DNA of 64,000 nt from Ruegeria sp. A3M17 (lineage in GTDB: Bacteria; Pseudomonadota; Alphaproteobacteria; Rhodobacterales; Rhodobacteraceae), in NCBI RefSeq assembly GCF_003318255.1, contig NZ_QOCF01000002.1, positions 62,001 to 126,000 on the forward strand, read 5' to 3'. The number at the start of each line of letters is the position of its first letter. Position 1 is the first letter of the stretch. The notes beneath the pieces are model-generated. The model was not told the DNA's origin. It ran no database searches and saw nothing but the letters and a program-made list of their open reading frames with translations. This document shows, piece by piece, positions 35,454 to 44,363 of the stretch. The position numbers and the translations under genes are program-made.

Positions 35454-37988
35454 TCAAGATTTGGTCCCTTTTCCAGGGGATCCCTCTGCCTCATCCAGAT
35501 CCAATACCGCGGGGTCGATCATGCGCTTGTCAGCGCTCATCTTGACAGAGTTTCGCATGGCCTTGCTTCGTCGCAGCAAGCGTCGGAAACTTGCCTCGTC
35601 GAGCATAAGCAGCGTCGACGGTGCCAATGCCCGCACGTTTACGCGACGGGGCCGTTTCAATAACATGGCCAATTGCCCGAACATTTCACCACGACCCAGC
35701 CGCGAGGTGTGCCGGCCGAGTTCCACTTCAACCGCTCCGGAAGCAATGAAGAATACACTCTGGGCGAATTCGTCTTTGGAAATGATGATATCACCTGCGT
35801 TGGCATATCGGGTACGCAGCGCCCGGCTGAGTTTCCTGAGCGAAGACTTGTCGAGATCGGAAAACAGTGGGAACTGCCTGACCAGATCCCGTCCTTTAAG
35901 AGTGATGTCCAACTTCGGACGCCCTTCAGATAACGTTCGTCGCGTCGCGACTTCCTGCATCAACACAGAATAAAGTTCCTCGCCCACAAGGCCGTCTTCG
36001 CGCATGACCGCATATTCACGTTCTTCAAGGCGCAGCGCGGTTCGCTGGATGAATCGTCGTTCTAACTTTTCGGCGTAACCGGGAAATTGCAGTCGCAGGC
36101 CTTCAAGCGCCGTCTCAACCGCCTCGGATCGACGCGCCAACACTTCATCCAGCAATTCCGCAACCCGGCGGCCGTGGATCCGACGGATGCGGCCGCGGAC
36201 GAACCCATCGAGGTCCTGCAGGATCAGACGTTGCATGAGCAATCTTTCGAACCTATCCGTTGTGATACGCGTGAGTGGGAACGAAATTCGAAGCCGGTTG
36301 TGTAGAAACACGGCGATTCGAAAAGATCTGCCGTAAACGACCGACCGATTTGTTGCGCGCTGATAGCCGATCCGCCCGCCAGTCCGTGCGCCTTCAATGA
36401 GCCGATCCGCATCGGACAATATCTTCTCACTCAGAACCGATGACATGGTGCGTTCCCGCATCCGGGCCAAAACAGAGTCCCGCTCTGCACCGGCCAGCGC
36501 AATAAGACCAAGGGTGACCCGGTCACGATCCAGGATCTGCGCACTGTCTTCGGCGGCCTTTACGGCCTCGTCCAGGCGTTCACTAAACTGTTTGGCTTCG
36601 TTTCTGACGATATCGTGCGTCAGGTTATAGTTTTCTGCGGTGCGGGAAACGTCCTCGCGAACCGATTGCAAGGCGACGGCGACCACCTGACGCGACAGGG
36701 CGGTATCAAGTGGAGAAAGCCTGTCGAGCCCCAGTTTTGTGATCACCATGCGCAAGGTTGTACCCTGAACAATCAGTGTAAACAGCGTAAAGCCAGTGGC
36801 CAGAATGCCGACTAGGCGCTTGGTCTCAAGCGGGATGTGCGTGCTTTCGGTGACTGCCAGAGCCAGAGCCAGCGTAACGGCACCACGCAGCCCACCCCAC
36901 AGTATTGCGGTGCGATAGGGGCGTTCGACAGCGGGCGACAGACCGATTGCCGTAAGCAATGGCAGCAACCCGAACAGAATTGCCGCCCGCGCGAACATGG
37001 CGGCCAGAACCACTACAACCAGCAGGCCAAAGTCGGACGGCCGCACCTCTTCCAGCAATCGTGGTATCAGCAAGGCTGCAAGAATAAAGATCAGCGCGCC
37101 TGCCCAATGTGCCAGAAGATCCCAAACTTCTTGCAGATTTGTCCAGGCGACCGGTGACAGACGACCGGGGCCTGTGAGGTTGAGCGTAAGACCTGCAGCC
37201 ACCACCGCAATGACACCCGAAGCCCCGACGCTTTGCTCTGCAACGATGTAGGCGAGGTAAGGCAGCGCAATAGAAATTGAAATCTGCGCCATTTCCCAGC
37301 GATCTACAAAAGCCATTAGCCAGACCGCCATGCGCGCCATGAGCCAACCGGTGAGTGCTCCGCCTACGATCAACAGCGGAAACTGCCCCACGGCTTCACT
37401 TAGCAATGGATCGGGTCTCCCGAGCATGACAAAGCTCATGAATAGCCCGAAAAGAGCAACCGCAGCAGCATCGTTAAGAAGGCTTTCACCCTCAATTATT
37501 CGCGACAGCCTGCGCGGTGCCGAAATCGACCGGAAAATGCTGACAACTGCCGAGGGATCCGTTGTCGACACAATCGCGCCAATCAACAGACAGGCGGCCA
37601 GCGGCAGCGCACTTGCCCAACTCAGCGCATAGCCAATGGAGAGGGTCGCGACAATCACTGCCACAACGGCCATCATCAGGATGGGCATCCAGTCATCCAG
37701 CATCCTGCGCAGGTTCATGCCGAGCGTCGCCTGAAAGAGCAGCGTTGGCAGGAAAACATAAAGGAAGACGTCTGATCGGATTGGCAGATCGATAATTGCC
37801 TGCGCACCCGGGTTCAGCGCATCCGTCAGGTCAGTGTCGAGAAAGAACGTCGCTCCAAGCCCGATCACTATCCCCAAGACGGCAAGGATAACGCTGTAAG
37901 GCAGGCGCATTCGCGCGGCCAACGGTTCCGCCACGCCGATTACAACAAAAAGAGAAGTGATGATGGTCGTAATGACGACGATATCCAT
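35454..37988 (-). CDS. CPA1-type Na+/H+ antiporter with C-terminal cNMP-binding-like domain
   Basis: An 844-residue protein. Residues 1 to about 420 are a 12-helix cation:proton antiporter with LIGAIVSTTDPSAVVSIF, ESLLNDAAAVALFGLFM (ion-binding Asp) and the WGGLRGAVTLALALAV region typical of CPA1/SOS1-like exchangers. A long helical cytoplasmic linker follows, and residues about 700-820 form a cyclic-nucleotide-binding fold ending FGQLAMLLKRPRRVNVRAL. The glutamate of the canonical FGE…PR cassette is replaced by Gln (FGQ), so nucleotide binding may be weak or lost. Salt or pH homeostasis is the likely role. Confidence 0.87.
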   Translation of the reverse strand: MDIVVITTIITSLFVVIGVAEPLAARMRLPYSVILAVLGIVIGLGATFFLDTDLTDALNPGAQAIIDLPIRSDVFLYVFLPTLLFQATLGMNLRRMLDDWMPILMMAVVAVIVATLSIGYALSWASALPLAACLLIGAIVSTTDPSAVVSIFRSISAPRRLSRIIEGESLLNDAAAVALFGLFMSFVMLGRPDPLLSEAVGQFPLLIVGGALTGWLMARMAVWLMAFVDRWEMAQISISIALPYLAYIVAEQSVGASGVIAVVAAGLTLNLTGPGRLSPVAWTNLQEVWDLLAHWAGALIFILAALLIPRLLEEVRPSDFGLLVVVVLAAMFARAAILFGLLPLLTAIGLSPAVERPYRTAILWGGLRGAVTLALALAVTESTHIPLETKRLVGILATGFTLFTLIVQGTTLRMVITKLGLDRLSPLDTALSRQVVAVALQSVREDVSRTAENYNLTHDIVRNEAKQFSERLDEAVKAAEDSAQILDRDRVTLGLIALAGAERDSVLARMRERTMSSVLSEKILSDADRLIEGARTGGRIGYQRATNRSVVYGRSFRIAVFLHNRLRISFPLTRITTDRFERLLMQRLILQDLDGFVRGRIRRIHGRRVAELLDEVLARRSEAVETALEGLRLQFPGYAEKLERRFIQRTALRLEEREYAVMREDGLVGEELYSVLMQEVATRRTLSEGRPKLDITLKGRDLVRQFPLFSDLDKSSLRKLSRALRTRYANAGDIIISKDEFAQSVFFIASGAVEVELGRHTSRLGRGEMFGQLAMLLKRPRRVNVRALAPSTLLMLDEASFRRLLRRSKAMRNSVKMSADKRMIDPAVLDLDEAEGSPGKGTKS

Positions 37989-38309
37989 AGTTACGTATTA
38001 CCTGAGAACTCGAGTAAGTGGAATCCACTCTTAAAGCCGGATCGACCACGTGGAAACAATGTGTGAACTATTTCTCGTCCAGTCTGTTCCGTTGCAGCGA
38101 ATGTCAGGAAGAAGGGCCGCAATGCGACACCAGCGCGGTGAGTGAACGACTGGTAGGGGCCGTGAGTGACGCTTCATTAAGGCAGAATGCACTCCTTGAA
38201 AGCGAGAATGACTTGCCAAGACCCATTCGACCCGCAGAAACTAGGATTCTCAGTTGTCGGTCTGGCAGCGAGGGTTAAGAAATTCTGACAGATTCAGAGC
38301 GCTCAAACG
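37989..38309. other. Intergenic region upstream of antiporter and exonuclease genes
   Basis: A 320-bp divergent spacer. AGTGGAATCCACT (38017-38029) is a perfect 13-bp palindrome about 30 bp upstream of the antiporter start and may be an operator. No gene is seen. Confidence 0.4.
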
Positions 38310-38927
38310 GTGGACACGTTGAACAGATTTGGACATCTCAGCACGCTGCCTGCCGGACCTTTTCGGTTTATTGCATTGGACGTCGAAACGGCGGACAAAT
38401 CTATCGGTAGCATATGCCAGATTGGGCTTTGTTTTGTTAGCGACACTGGTTCCATGCAAACCTATTCTGTACTGATTGACCCCGAGGGACCATTTGAGGA
38501 GTTCAATACTGAGCTTCACGGGATTTCTGCCAAAACCGTGATTGGGGCTGGAACATTCCCAACGGTTTACGCGTCCTTATTTGAAGTCCTGAACACCCAC
38601 AATCTTGTGCAGCACAGTACGTTTGATGAAAAGGCGATGACGGTTGCTTGTGCCCGGTATGGCCTGCCAATGATCACGTCGCATTGGACGAATAGCGTGT
38701 CGATTGCCCGTCGAGCATGGCCATCGTTGAAAGGTGCCGGTGGGCACGGGTTGGCAAATCTTAAGAAATACCTCGACCTCGAGTTTCATCACCATGATGC
38801 AGGTGAAGACGCCCGTGCTTCGGCTTCTGTGATCTTAAAAGCAGAGGAGACCTTGGGGACGCCGTTGTCCTATCTCAGGACGAACCGCCAGTTGAACTTC
38901 CAATTCGGAAATCCATCCGAGAGATAA
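38310..38927 (+). CDS. DEDDh-family 3'-5' exonuclease (DnaQ-like)
   Basis: A 205-residue exonuclease with the ExoI motif FIALDVETAD (metal Asp and Glu), ExoII around HNLVQHSTFDEKAM and ExoIII HHDAGEDARASA (catalytic His and Asp). The length and the short C-terminal tail match stand-alone epsilon-like/TREX-like exonucleases rather than a polymerase subunit. The GTG at 38310 is the earliest start; a TTG three codons later is possible. Monocistronic by context. Confidence 0.82.
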   Translation: MDTLNRFGHLSTLPAGPFRFIALDVETADKSIGSICQIGLCFVSDTGSMQTYSVLIDPEGPFEEFNTELHGISAKTVIGAGTFPTVYASLFEVLNTHNLVQHSTFDEKAMTVACARYGLPMITSHWTNSVSIARRAWPSLKGAGGHGLANLKKYLDLEFHHHDAGEDARASASVILKAEETLGTPLSYLRTNRQLNFQFGNPSER

Positions 38928-39307
38928 GCGGCCAAGGTCTTTATGGTCCTGCTGAACGACGAACTAACCGTACGATGTTATGCAGTGTACGAATGTCTGG
39001 AACGGGCCAGGTCGCTTTGAAAATGGGGCTTGGATTCATCAGCAGTTTCCTGCCACACCGCAATGCAGTTTCCAGCCACGAGAGGATAGGATTGCGCTTG
39101 ATAGCAAGCGGATTTGCGTACTTGTTATTGGCCCCCCAGGCGTTTTGGTTTTACGGAGTAAAAAACTTATCGTGCCTGGACATGCACCGCTTAAGGAATA
39201 ACCTGGGCGAGACACAAACGCTCTTAACTGTTTTCTACCTAACTATTTTTTGCGACCGCATCCTGATACACCTTGGCTAAGTTGGAAGCTGTCGAGCAGG
39301 GGAAGAA
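38928..39307. other. Gene-free spacer before the cyclase gene
   Basis: About 380 bp with short frames (for example 38980-39201) that show no known motif. The final 20 bp contain GGGGAAG upstream of the cyclase ATG, which is its ribosome-binding site. Confidence 0.45.
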
Positions 39308-40621
39308 ATGCAGCCAACGACGCGATACGCAAAGAGTGAAGACGTGCATGTCGCCTATCAGCTTTTTGGCGATGGGCCAAAAAACCTTGTTTTTGTTCCT
39401 GGGTTTATCTCTCATATCGAAAACTATTGGGACGAACCCAGATGTGCCCGGTGGTTAGATAGATTGGCGACATTCGCGCGCGTCGTAATCTTCGATAAAC
39501 GAGGGACCGGGCTTTCGGATCGGGCTGGTAATCTTCCGAGCATGGATCAGCGCATGGATGATGTTCGGGCCGTTATGGACGCGGCAGGCATACAAGAAGC
39601 CATCGTATTTGGCATATCCGAAGGCGGCTCGTTAGCATCCCTGTTTGCGGCGCATCATCCCGAACGATGCCAAAGTCTTATTCTTTATGGCGCATTCGCC
39701 AAGTTTAAGTCCTGGTTCCCAACTGACGAAGCACTGGAAGCGCTTTTTCAGTATATCGACACAGCTTGGGGAAGCGGGGAAAGCCTACCGATGTTCGCTC
39801 CGTCCATGGTGGGCGATGCGGCCTTCCAGCAATGGTGGGGTAAATTCGAAAGTCTGGGCGCAAACCCGGGAGCTGCAACCGAGATCATGCGCATGAACAG
39901 TGAGATCGATATAACCGATGTGCTCCCAATCATACAGGTTCCGACGCTCGTGCTTCATCGCACAGAAGATGTGAACGTCGATGTGACGGGGGGCCGTATG
40001 TTGGCAGAGCTGATCCCAAACGCGCGCCTCTTGGAGTACCCGGGTACTGACCACATCTTATTCGTGGGGGAGAATGCCGACCAGATCGCATCCGATATCG
40101 AAACCTTTGTAACAGGGTCGACCCCGGCACCAAGACTTGACCGCGTGCTGGCCACTGTACTTTTCACCGATATAGTCGGTTCCACGGCAAAGGCAGAAGC
40201 GATGGGAGATCAGGCATGGAATGACCTGATTTCTGTCCACGACAAGATTGTTCGTCAGGAAATTGCTCGTTTTCGAGGCCGTGAGATTAAATCTTTGGGT
40301 GACGGTTTCCTGACAACTTTCGATGGCCCTGCACGAGCGATCCAATGTGCTCAGGCCGTTTGTCGCGGAGTAGCCCAGATCGGCTTGGATGTCCGAATTG
40401 GCGTTCATACAGGCGAAGTTGAAATTGCTGACGATGATGTTCGTGGAATCGCGGTCAACATTGCGTCACGGATTTCCGAGCTTGGAAACGAAGCTGACGT
40501 GCTTGTTTCGCGCACGGTCAAGGACTTGGTTGCTGGATCAGGGATAAAGTTCTCGAGTTTTGGCACGCATAAACTGAAGGGTGTGCCGGATGAGCGGACA
40601 GTGTACAAATCTGAGGTATGA
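39308..40621 (+). CDS. Alpha/beta-hydrolase fused to class III adenylate/guanylate cyclase
   Basis: A 437-residue protein. The N-terminal half (about 20-260) is an alpha/beta hydrolase with FVPGFISHIENYW oxyanion region, nucleophile elbow FGISEGGSLA and a catalytic His in GTDHILFVG. The C-terminal part (about 275-437) is a class III cyclase with VLFTDIVGST (metal Asp), IKSLGDGFLTTF, RIGVHTGEVE and NIASRISEL. Such fusions are thought to couple hydrolase or ligand sensing to cAMP synthesis. No membrane segment. The C-terminal SFGTHKLKGVPDERTVYK is typical of the family end. Confidence 0.88.
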   Translation: MQPTTRYAKSEDVHVAYQLFGDGPKNLVFVPGFISHIENYWDEPRCARWLDRLATFARVVIFDKRGTGLSDRAGNLPSMDQRMDDVRAVMDAAGIQEAIVFGISEGGSLASLFAAHHPERCQSLILYGAFAKFKSWFPTDEALEALFQYIDTAWGSGESLPMFAPSMVGDAAFQQWWGKFESLGANPGAATEIMRMNSEIDITDVLPIIQVPTLVLHRTEDVNVDVTGGRMLAELIPNARLLEYPGTDHILFVGENADQIASDIETFVTGSTPAPRLDRVLATVLFTDIVGSTAKAEAMGDQAWNDLISVHDKIVRQEIARFRGREIKSLGDGFLTTFDGPARAIQCAQAVCRGVAQIGLDVRIGVHTGEVEIADDDVRGIAVNIASRISELGNEADVLVSRTVKDLVAGSGIKFSSFGTHKLKGVPDERTVYKSEV

Positions 40622-41100
40622 TTCCGCAGGGTAGAACCCTGCTCGATAGCCCTTTTTGCAAACTGATCGTCTGGGGAATGGCTAAGCGCCCGGGCGGTAC
40701 AAGCTATTCACATCACATTAAGACCGCTTCAAAGTTTGCGTCAGATTGGTCTGTCGTAAGTATTGCGCCCGCAGCGAACGGCCTGTTTGACGGCCCGCGC
40801 CTGCGCTACGCAAATGGCCGGTAATGCCGCCCGATGAATGGATGGTGAACCTCAACTCAGCTCTAATAGTGTCCCGATGTTTAGTCCTTGGGCGCGATAG
40901 TACAGTAGGACAAGCTAAACAATTTTACTCCTTCCACCTCGCGACTCTCGAAATTATCCAATTTTACCACTGCAGGTGCTGGACTTTTTTGGGGGCGTAT
41001 ACGTAGAGAACTCCCCCAAGGTCGGTACATCGGCTGGCCAATTGCGCAAACTAGGTCGCGTTAATGAATACGACGGCAAGTCGCCGCCGTATTCGAGCGC
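40622..41100. other. Gene-free stretch between cyclase and RidA genes
   Basis: About 480 bp without a supported ORF. TTGGGGG (40989-40995) and CCCCCAA (41013-41019) form an inverted repeat with an inner CGTATACG palindrome; its T-run lies on the wrong side to be a standard terminator for the RidA gene. Confidence 0.4.
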
Positions 41101-41532
41101 TCAATCCAAATGCACGACGGCATCTACCTCGACAAGCATCGGGTCGATGGCGAGCTTCGGTACAGGGATCAGCGTTTGCGCGGGCAATGTATCGCCAAAC
41201 ATCCGCTTCACGTTTTCGGTCAGCACACCCAGCTTCGACATATCGTGGTCGACCACGAACACGGTCAGCTTCACGACGTGACGGGGGCGTGCGCCGAGCG
41301 CGTCGAGGACCGCAGCCAGATTGGCATAGGTCTGCTCAACCTGATTGCTGAACTCCGGCGATAGGCTTCCGTTTTGATCCTGTCCGCCCTGTCCTGATAC
41401 AAAAGCAAGCCGTCCCGCAGCAGGAGACACGACTGCCGTGCTATAGCCGTTTGGCGTGGGATCATGCAGATGCGGTGGTTTGACGATGATCGGTAATGCG
41501 CCGTTGGATGTATTCTGGTTTCGGGACGTCAT
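41101..41532 (-). CDS. RidA (YjgF/YER057c/UK114) family protein
   Basis: A 143-residue RidA-family protein with YSTAVVSPAAGRLAFVSGQGGQDQNG, QVEQTYANLAAVLDALGARPRHVVKLTVFVVD and LIPVPKLAIDPMLVEVDAVV in pattern. RidA proteins deaminate reactive enamine/imine intermediates; the environmental sub-families often serve catabolic operons. AAGGAG lies seven bases before ATG 41532. Divergent from a WYL-type regulator with a perfect palindrome between them. Confidence 0.87.
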   Translation of the reverse strand: MTSRNQNTSNGALPIIVKPPHLHDPTPNGYSTAVVSPAAGRLAFVSGQGGQDQNGSLSPEFSNQVEQTYANLAAVLDALGARPRHVVKLTVFVVDHDMSKLGVLTENVKRMFGDTLPAQTLIPVPKLAIDPMLVEVDAVVHLD

Positions 41533-41579
41533 GTTCATTCTCCTTGCTGAGTGGTCCGCGAGCGGTTTAGAATCCTACA

Positions 41580-41596
41580 GTGACAAAATTTGTCAC
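41580..41596. promoter_or_regulatory. Perfect palindromic operator between ridA-like and WYL regulator genes
   Basis: GTGACAAAATTTGTCAC is an 8-1-8 perfect dyad located 22 bp upstream of the WYL-family regulator start and 48 bp upstream of the RidA start. It is a strong candidate for the operator of that regulator controlling both genes. Confidence 0.65.
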
Positions 41597-41617
41597 CGAA
41601 AGTTCTATAGTGAATAA

Positions 41618-42337
41618 ATGAACATCCGCTTCCGACATGACGCCATCGTGCGCACCCTTCGCCGTAACGGAACCGCAACGGTCGACGAGCTGGCCAGTCA
41701 GGTCGGTGCGTCCAGACGAACGGTATTGCGCGATATCGGGGCGTTGCGTGACCAGGGCTTTGTCATCCATTCCGAATGTGGGCGCGGCGGGGGCGTGCAA
41801 CTTGATCCGCAATCCGTGCAGACCACCGCCCGTCTCTCAGTCACAGAAGTGTTTGCACTTCTCGTCAGTGTCGCAGCCATGCGTGCGGCGCGAAGCCTTC
41901 CCTTCTCCGGTCTCGCCGACGCGGGGCTCGCCAAGATCGAGAAGGCCTTGCCGTCGGACAAGGTGCGGGATCTGCGCAGGTTCCTTGACTGTCTGCATGT
42001 CGGACAACTTTCGCCCAAACAGGACATCTCGGACATGGGCACTATTGACCCTGCGCTTTTGCCTGCCTTCGGGACCGCGTTTCTGCAACGGCAAAGCCTG
42101 CGCTTCGGCTACCGGGACGCCAAGGGCGCGGAAACAAGCCGCGAAGTCAAACCGCAAGCTATGCTCATCCTGCCGCCGCTCTGGTATCTCGTAGCCTGGG
42201 ATCCCAGCCGTGAGGATTTCCGGCATTTTCGCATGGATAGGATCAGCCGCCCCGAGATCGTCGAGGGAACATCGTTCCGGAGGCGGCATGTTCCGTTCGA
42301 GGACGATGTCTGCCCATTCAGCGAATTACCGCGCTGA
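41618..42337 (+). CDS. HTH-WYL (YafY/DeoR-type) transcriptional regulator
   Basis: A 239-residue regulator with an N-terminal HTH_11 domain (IVRTLRRNGTATVDELASQVGASRRTVLRDIGAL) and a C-terminal WYL-type ligand domain (QSLRFGYRDAKGAE and PLWYLVAWDPSREDFRHFRMDRI). The WYL triad is present as W-Y-L in LWYLVAW. Divergent with the RidA gene, which is presumably its target. Confidence 0.87.
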   Translation: MNIRFRHDAIVRTLRRNGTATVDELASQVGASRRTVLRDIGALRDQGFVIHSECGRGGGVQLDPQSVQTTARLSVTEVFALLVSVAAMRAARSLPFSGLADAGLAKIEKALPSDKVRDLRRFLDCLHVGQLSPKQDISDMGTIDPALLPAFGTAFLQRQSLRFGYRDAKGAETSREVKPQAMLILPPLWYLVAWDPSREDFRHFRMDRISRPEIVEGTSFRRRHVPFEDDVCPFSELPR

Positions 42338-42432
42338 ACACCAGAAATGCGTGACGTCCGGTCGGCAAGGGTCCCAGTATCTTGACCCGTCAACAGCCCC
42401 AAAATGTTGGGTCAGGTCCGCGCTCAATCCCT

Positions 42433-42864
42433 TCACCATTTGATGGGGTTCTTTTTGGAACGTTTCGCATCGACCTGCTTCTTCGTCAGTGCAACACGGA
42501 TGATGCGCTGAAACCGAGGGCAATCCAGATGGTTTTCGGCCGTGCAATTCATGACATGTCGAAGGCCGTCCCGTAAGGCCGTCAGTTCCTTGATCCTCAC
42601 GTCAATTGCATCAGCCTTTGCTGCCAGAGCTGTACGATCCAGATCGGGCCTGCCTTCTGAACCCATCGTCTCTTTGATCTCGACGAGTGAAAACCCGGCG
42701 GTTTGCGCCAGAGAAATGAGGGAAATCCGCGTCTTCACCTCATCCTCATAGAGACGCTTCAACCCCCTTCGACCCACCGACCGGATCAGGCCAACTTCTT
42801 CATAATAGCGGAGTTTTGACGGTGAAAATCCGCTTGCGCGAGAAAGTTCAGAAATGTCGAGCAT
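42433..42864 (-). CDS. MerR-family transcriptional regulator
   Basis: A 143-residue MerR protein: MLDISELSRASGFSPSKLRYYEEVGLI is the HTH, followed by the usual wing and a dimerisation coiled coil, with a short C-terminal region NCTAENHLDCPRFQRI carrying two cysteines seven residues apart. ATG 42864 is chosen for GAGG eight bases upstream; the open frame extends to 42909. Two cysteines could bind a metal or sense thiol redox. Divergent from the DUF2938 gene with a SoxR-box-like dyad between. Confidence 0.85.
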   Translation of the reverse strand: MLDISELSRASGFSPSKLRYYEEVGLIRSVGRRGLKRLYEDEVKTRISLISLAQTAGFSLVEIKETMGSEGRPDLDRTALAAKADAIDVRIKELTALRDGLRHVMNCTAENHLDCPRFQRIIRVALTKKQVDAKRSKKNPIKW

Positions 42865-42872
42865 GGCCTTGA

Positions 42873-42890
42873 CCTCAAGTGGACTTGAAG
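42873..42890 (+). promoter_or_regulatory. MerR-type operator resembling a SoxR box
   Basis: CCTCAAGTGGACTTGAAG is an 18-bp dyad close to the SoxR consensus (CCTCAAGTTAACTTGAGG, from memory). A TTGACC -35-like box overlaps its left arm (42869-42874), and the long spacer to a -10 is what MerR activators remodel. It lies between the MerR gene and the DUF2938 gene. Confidence 0.6.
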
Positions 42891-42945
42891 TTGCATGTTG
42901 CCCCTCCACTGCAAAACATCAACAGAAACTAAGGTCGATACATCC

Positions 42946-43437
42946 ATGACAACAGAAATTTTCTTCAGCGCGGTTCTGATCGGCATCGGCGCGACAGCCT
43001 TCATGGATGTGATCGCCCTTGCCCAGAAGTTGATCTTCTCTCAGCAATCGCTCAACTACGCGATGGTGGGCCGTTGGCTCGGCCATGTCGCCCAGGGGCG
43101 GTTTGTTCATAGGCACATCATGGCCAGCGACCCTGTTCCGGCGGAGCGTTTGTTGGGCTGGAGCGCACATTATCTGACGGGCGTCGTGTTCGCGCTGGGT
43201 TTTTTGGCCGTGGTCGGTCGGGGCTGGCTTGAAGCGCCCAGCCTGCTGCCTGCGATTGCGTTTGGAATACTGACAGTGCTGGCGCCTTTTCTGATCCTTC
43301 AGCCGGGCATGGGAGCGGGGTTGGCGGCACGGTTAACACCCGAACCACGAGCTGCGCGGCTCAAGAGCGTCTTTGCACATCTCAGCTTTGGAATTGGGCT
43401 TTGGGTCGCGGCAAACGGCATATCCAATTTGATCTAA
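42946..43437 (+). CDS. DUF2938 family membrane protein
   Basis: A 163-residue protein with four hydrophobic segments. IGIGATAFMDVIALAQK, NYAMVGRWLGHVAQGRFVH and LGWSAHYLTGVVFALGFL are the DUF2938 signature parts, and PFLILQPGMGAGLAARLTP closes the family block. The function is unknown. It is divergent from a MerR regulator, so it is probably an induced membrane protein. Confidence 0.85.
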   Translation: MTTEIFFSAVLIGIGATAFMDVIALAQKLIFSQQSLNYAMVGRWLGHVAQGRFVHRHIMASDPVPAERLLGWSAHYLTGVVFALGFLAVVGRGWLEAPSLLPAIAFGILTVLAPFLILQPGMGAGLAARLTPEPRAARLKSVFAHLSFGIGLWVAANGISNLI

Positions 43438-43619
43438 CATTTCGCGAAGAGAATATCAAAAGCAGTCAAAAGTGCCACGGGGCGCTTATGACCGCTTTGT
43501 TGCGGATCCCGGAAACTGCAAAGTTTGGTTTGGATGTCCGCTTCGGGCTGTCAATGGTCGCCATCCATGGCGCAGAGAACGGCAGCGGATAGACGCAGAT
43601 GATCCTGACCTGCTGACGG

Positions 43620-44336
43620 TTACCAGGTTGAGTTTGGGTCAACTTTGAACAGATGCTCCATGAACACTCGGGTGACCGCCTGTAGGTTGTCCGGGCGGGC
43701 GTGGTCGCGTTGCAGTTCCGCGGGAACGACGTTCCAGGTGATCGGCTCGACGCCGGCTTCGATCATACGACGCTTACCGTTTTCATGGCTTAACTGCGAG
43801 ATTGAGCCGACGGCGTCCTCGGGCACGTAAACATCATAACCAGATTTCTCGGCTTCAATCGCAGGGTATGCCAGGCATACGTCGGTCCAAAGGCCACCCA
43901 TGATAAGCTTCTTCCGCCCGGTTGCTTCCACGGCAGCAACAATCTCGGGCTCTTTCCAAGCGTTCACATTGGTCCGGTCAATGAATACAGCTTTTGGAGG
44001 CAGCTCCTTAAGTTCCTCGATCATCGGATCATAGCCATTCAAGCCGACGGCAACATGGCTGAAGACGACCGGGATGTCATAAATAACCGCAGTCTTGATC
44101 GGGCCAGTGGCGTTGTTGATCAGTTCTTCGTGGTCGATATTCTTTACCCCAGCCAAAATCGGCAGCTGGTAGTCGATAAGGATCAGCGCCGAGTTGGTTG
44201 CTGACAGAAAAGGGTCTTCGTCAGCGGCCCGCACCGGCGTGCCCTGATAGTCCTCAGGGTAGTTAGCGACACCATCCACTGTTTTGATCACTGGAGTTTC
44301 CGCCATTGCGGGCAGCGCCGTTGCAGCAATTGTCAA
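43620..44336 (-). CDS. Isochorismatase-family hydrolase with leader sequence
   Basis: A cysteine hydrolase of about 238 residues (from the TTG at 44336) of the isochorismatase/YcaC type: ALILIDYQLPIL supplies the catalytic Asp and GGLWTDVCLAYPAIEAEKSG the nucleophilic Cys. The frame stays open upstream and reads LRSLATALSLTIAATALPAMA|ET, which is a typical secretion signal, but no ATG or GTG precedes it; upstream bases belong to the opposing gene. The 5' end may therefore have been lost by rearrangement. Product would be periplasmic if translated. Confidence 0.7.
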   Translation of the reverse strand: MTIAATALPAMAETPVIKTVDGVANYPEDYQGTPVRAADEDPFLSATNSALILIDYQLPILAGVKNIDHEELINNATGPIKTAVIYDIPVVFSHVAVGLNGYDPMIEELKELPPKAVFIDRTNVNAWKEPEIVAAVEATGRKKLIMGGLWTDVCLAYPAIEAEKSGYDVYVPEDAVGSISQLSHENGKRRMIEAGVEPITWNVVPAELQRDHARPDNLQAVTRVFMEHLFKVDPNSTW

Positions 44337-44363
44337 ACTTAGGGCTGTTGCAAGGGATCTGAG

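Noticed and set aside
34972..35457. 161-codon minus-strand frame in the gene-free stretch
   Set aside because: No start signal, no domain, unusual Cys/Arg content, and it partly overlaps the antiporter end.
40989..41019. GGGGG/CCCCC inverted repeat as terminator of the RidA gene
   Set aside because: The run of T lies on the wrong side of the stem for the minus-strand transcript, so it was not called a terminator.
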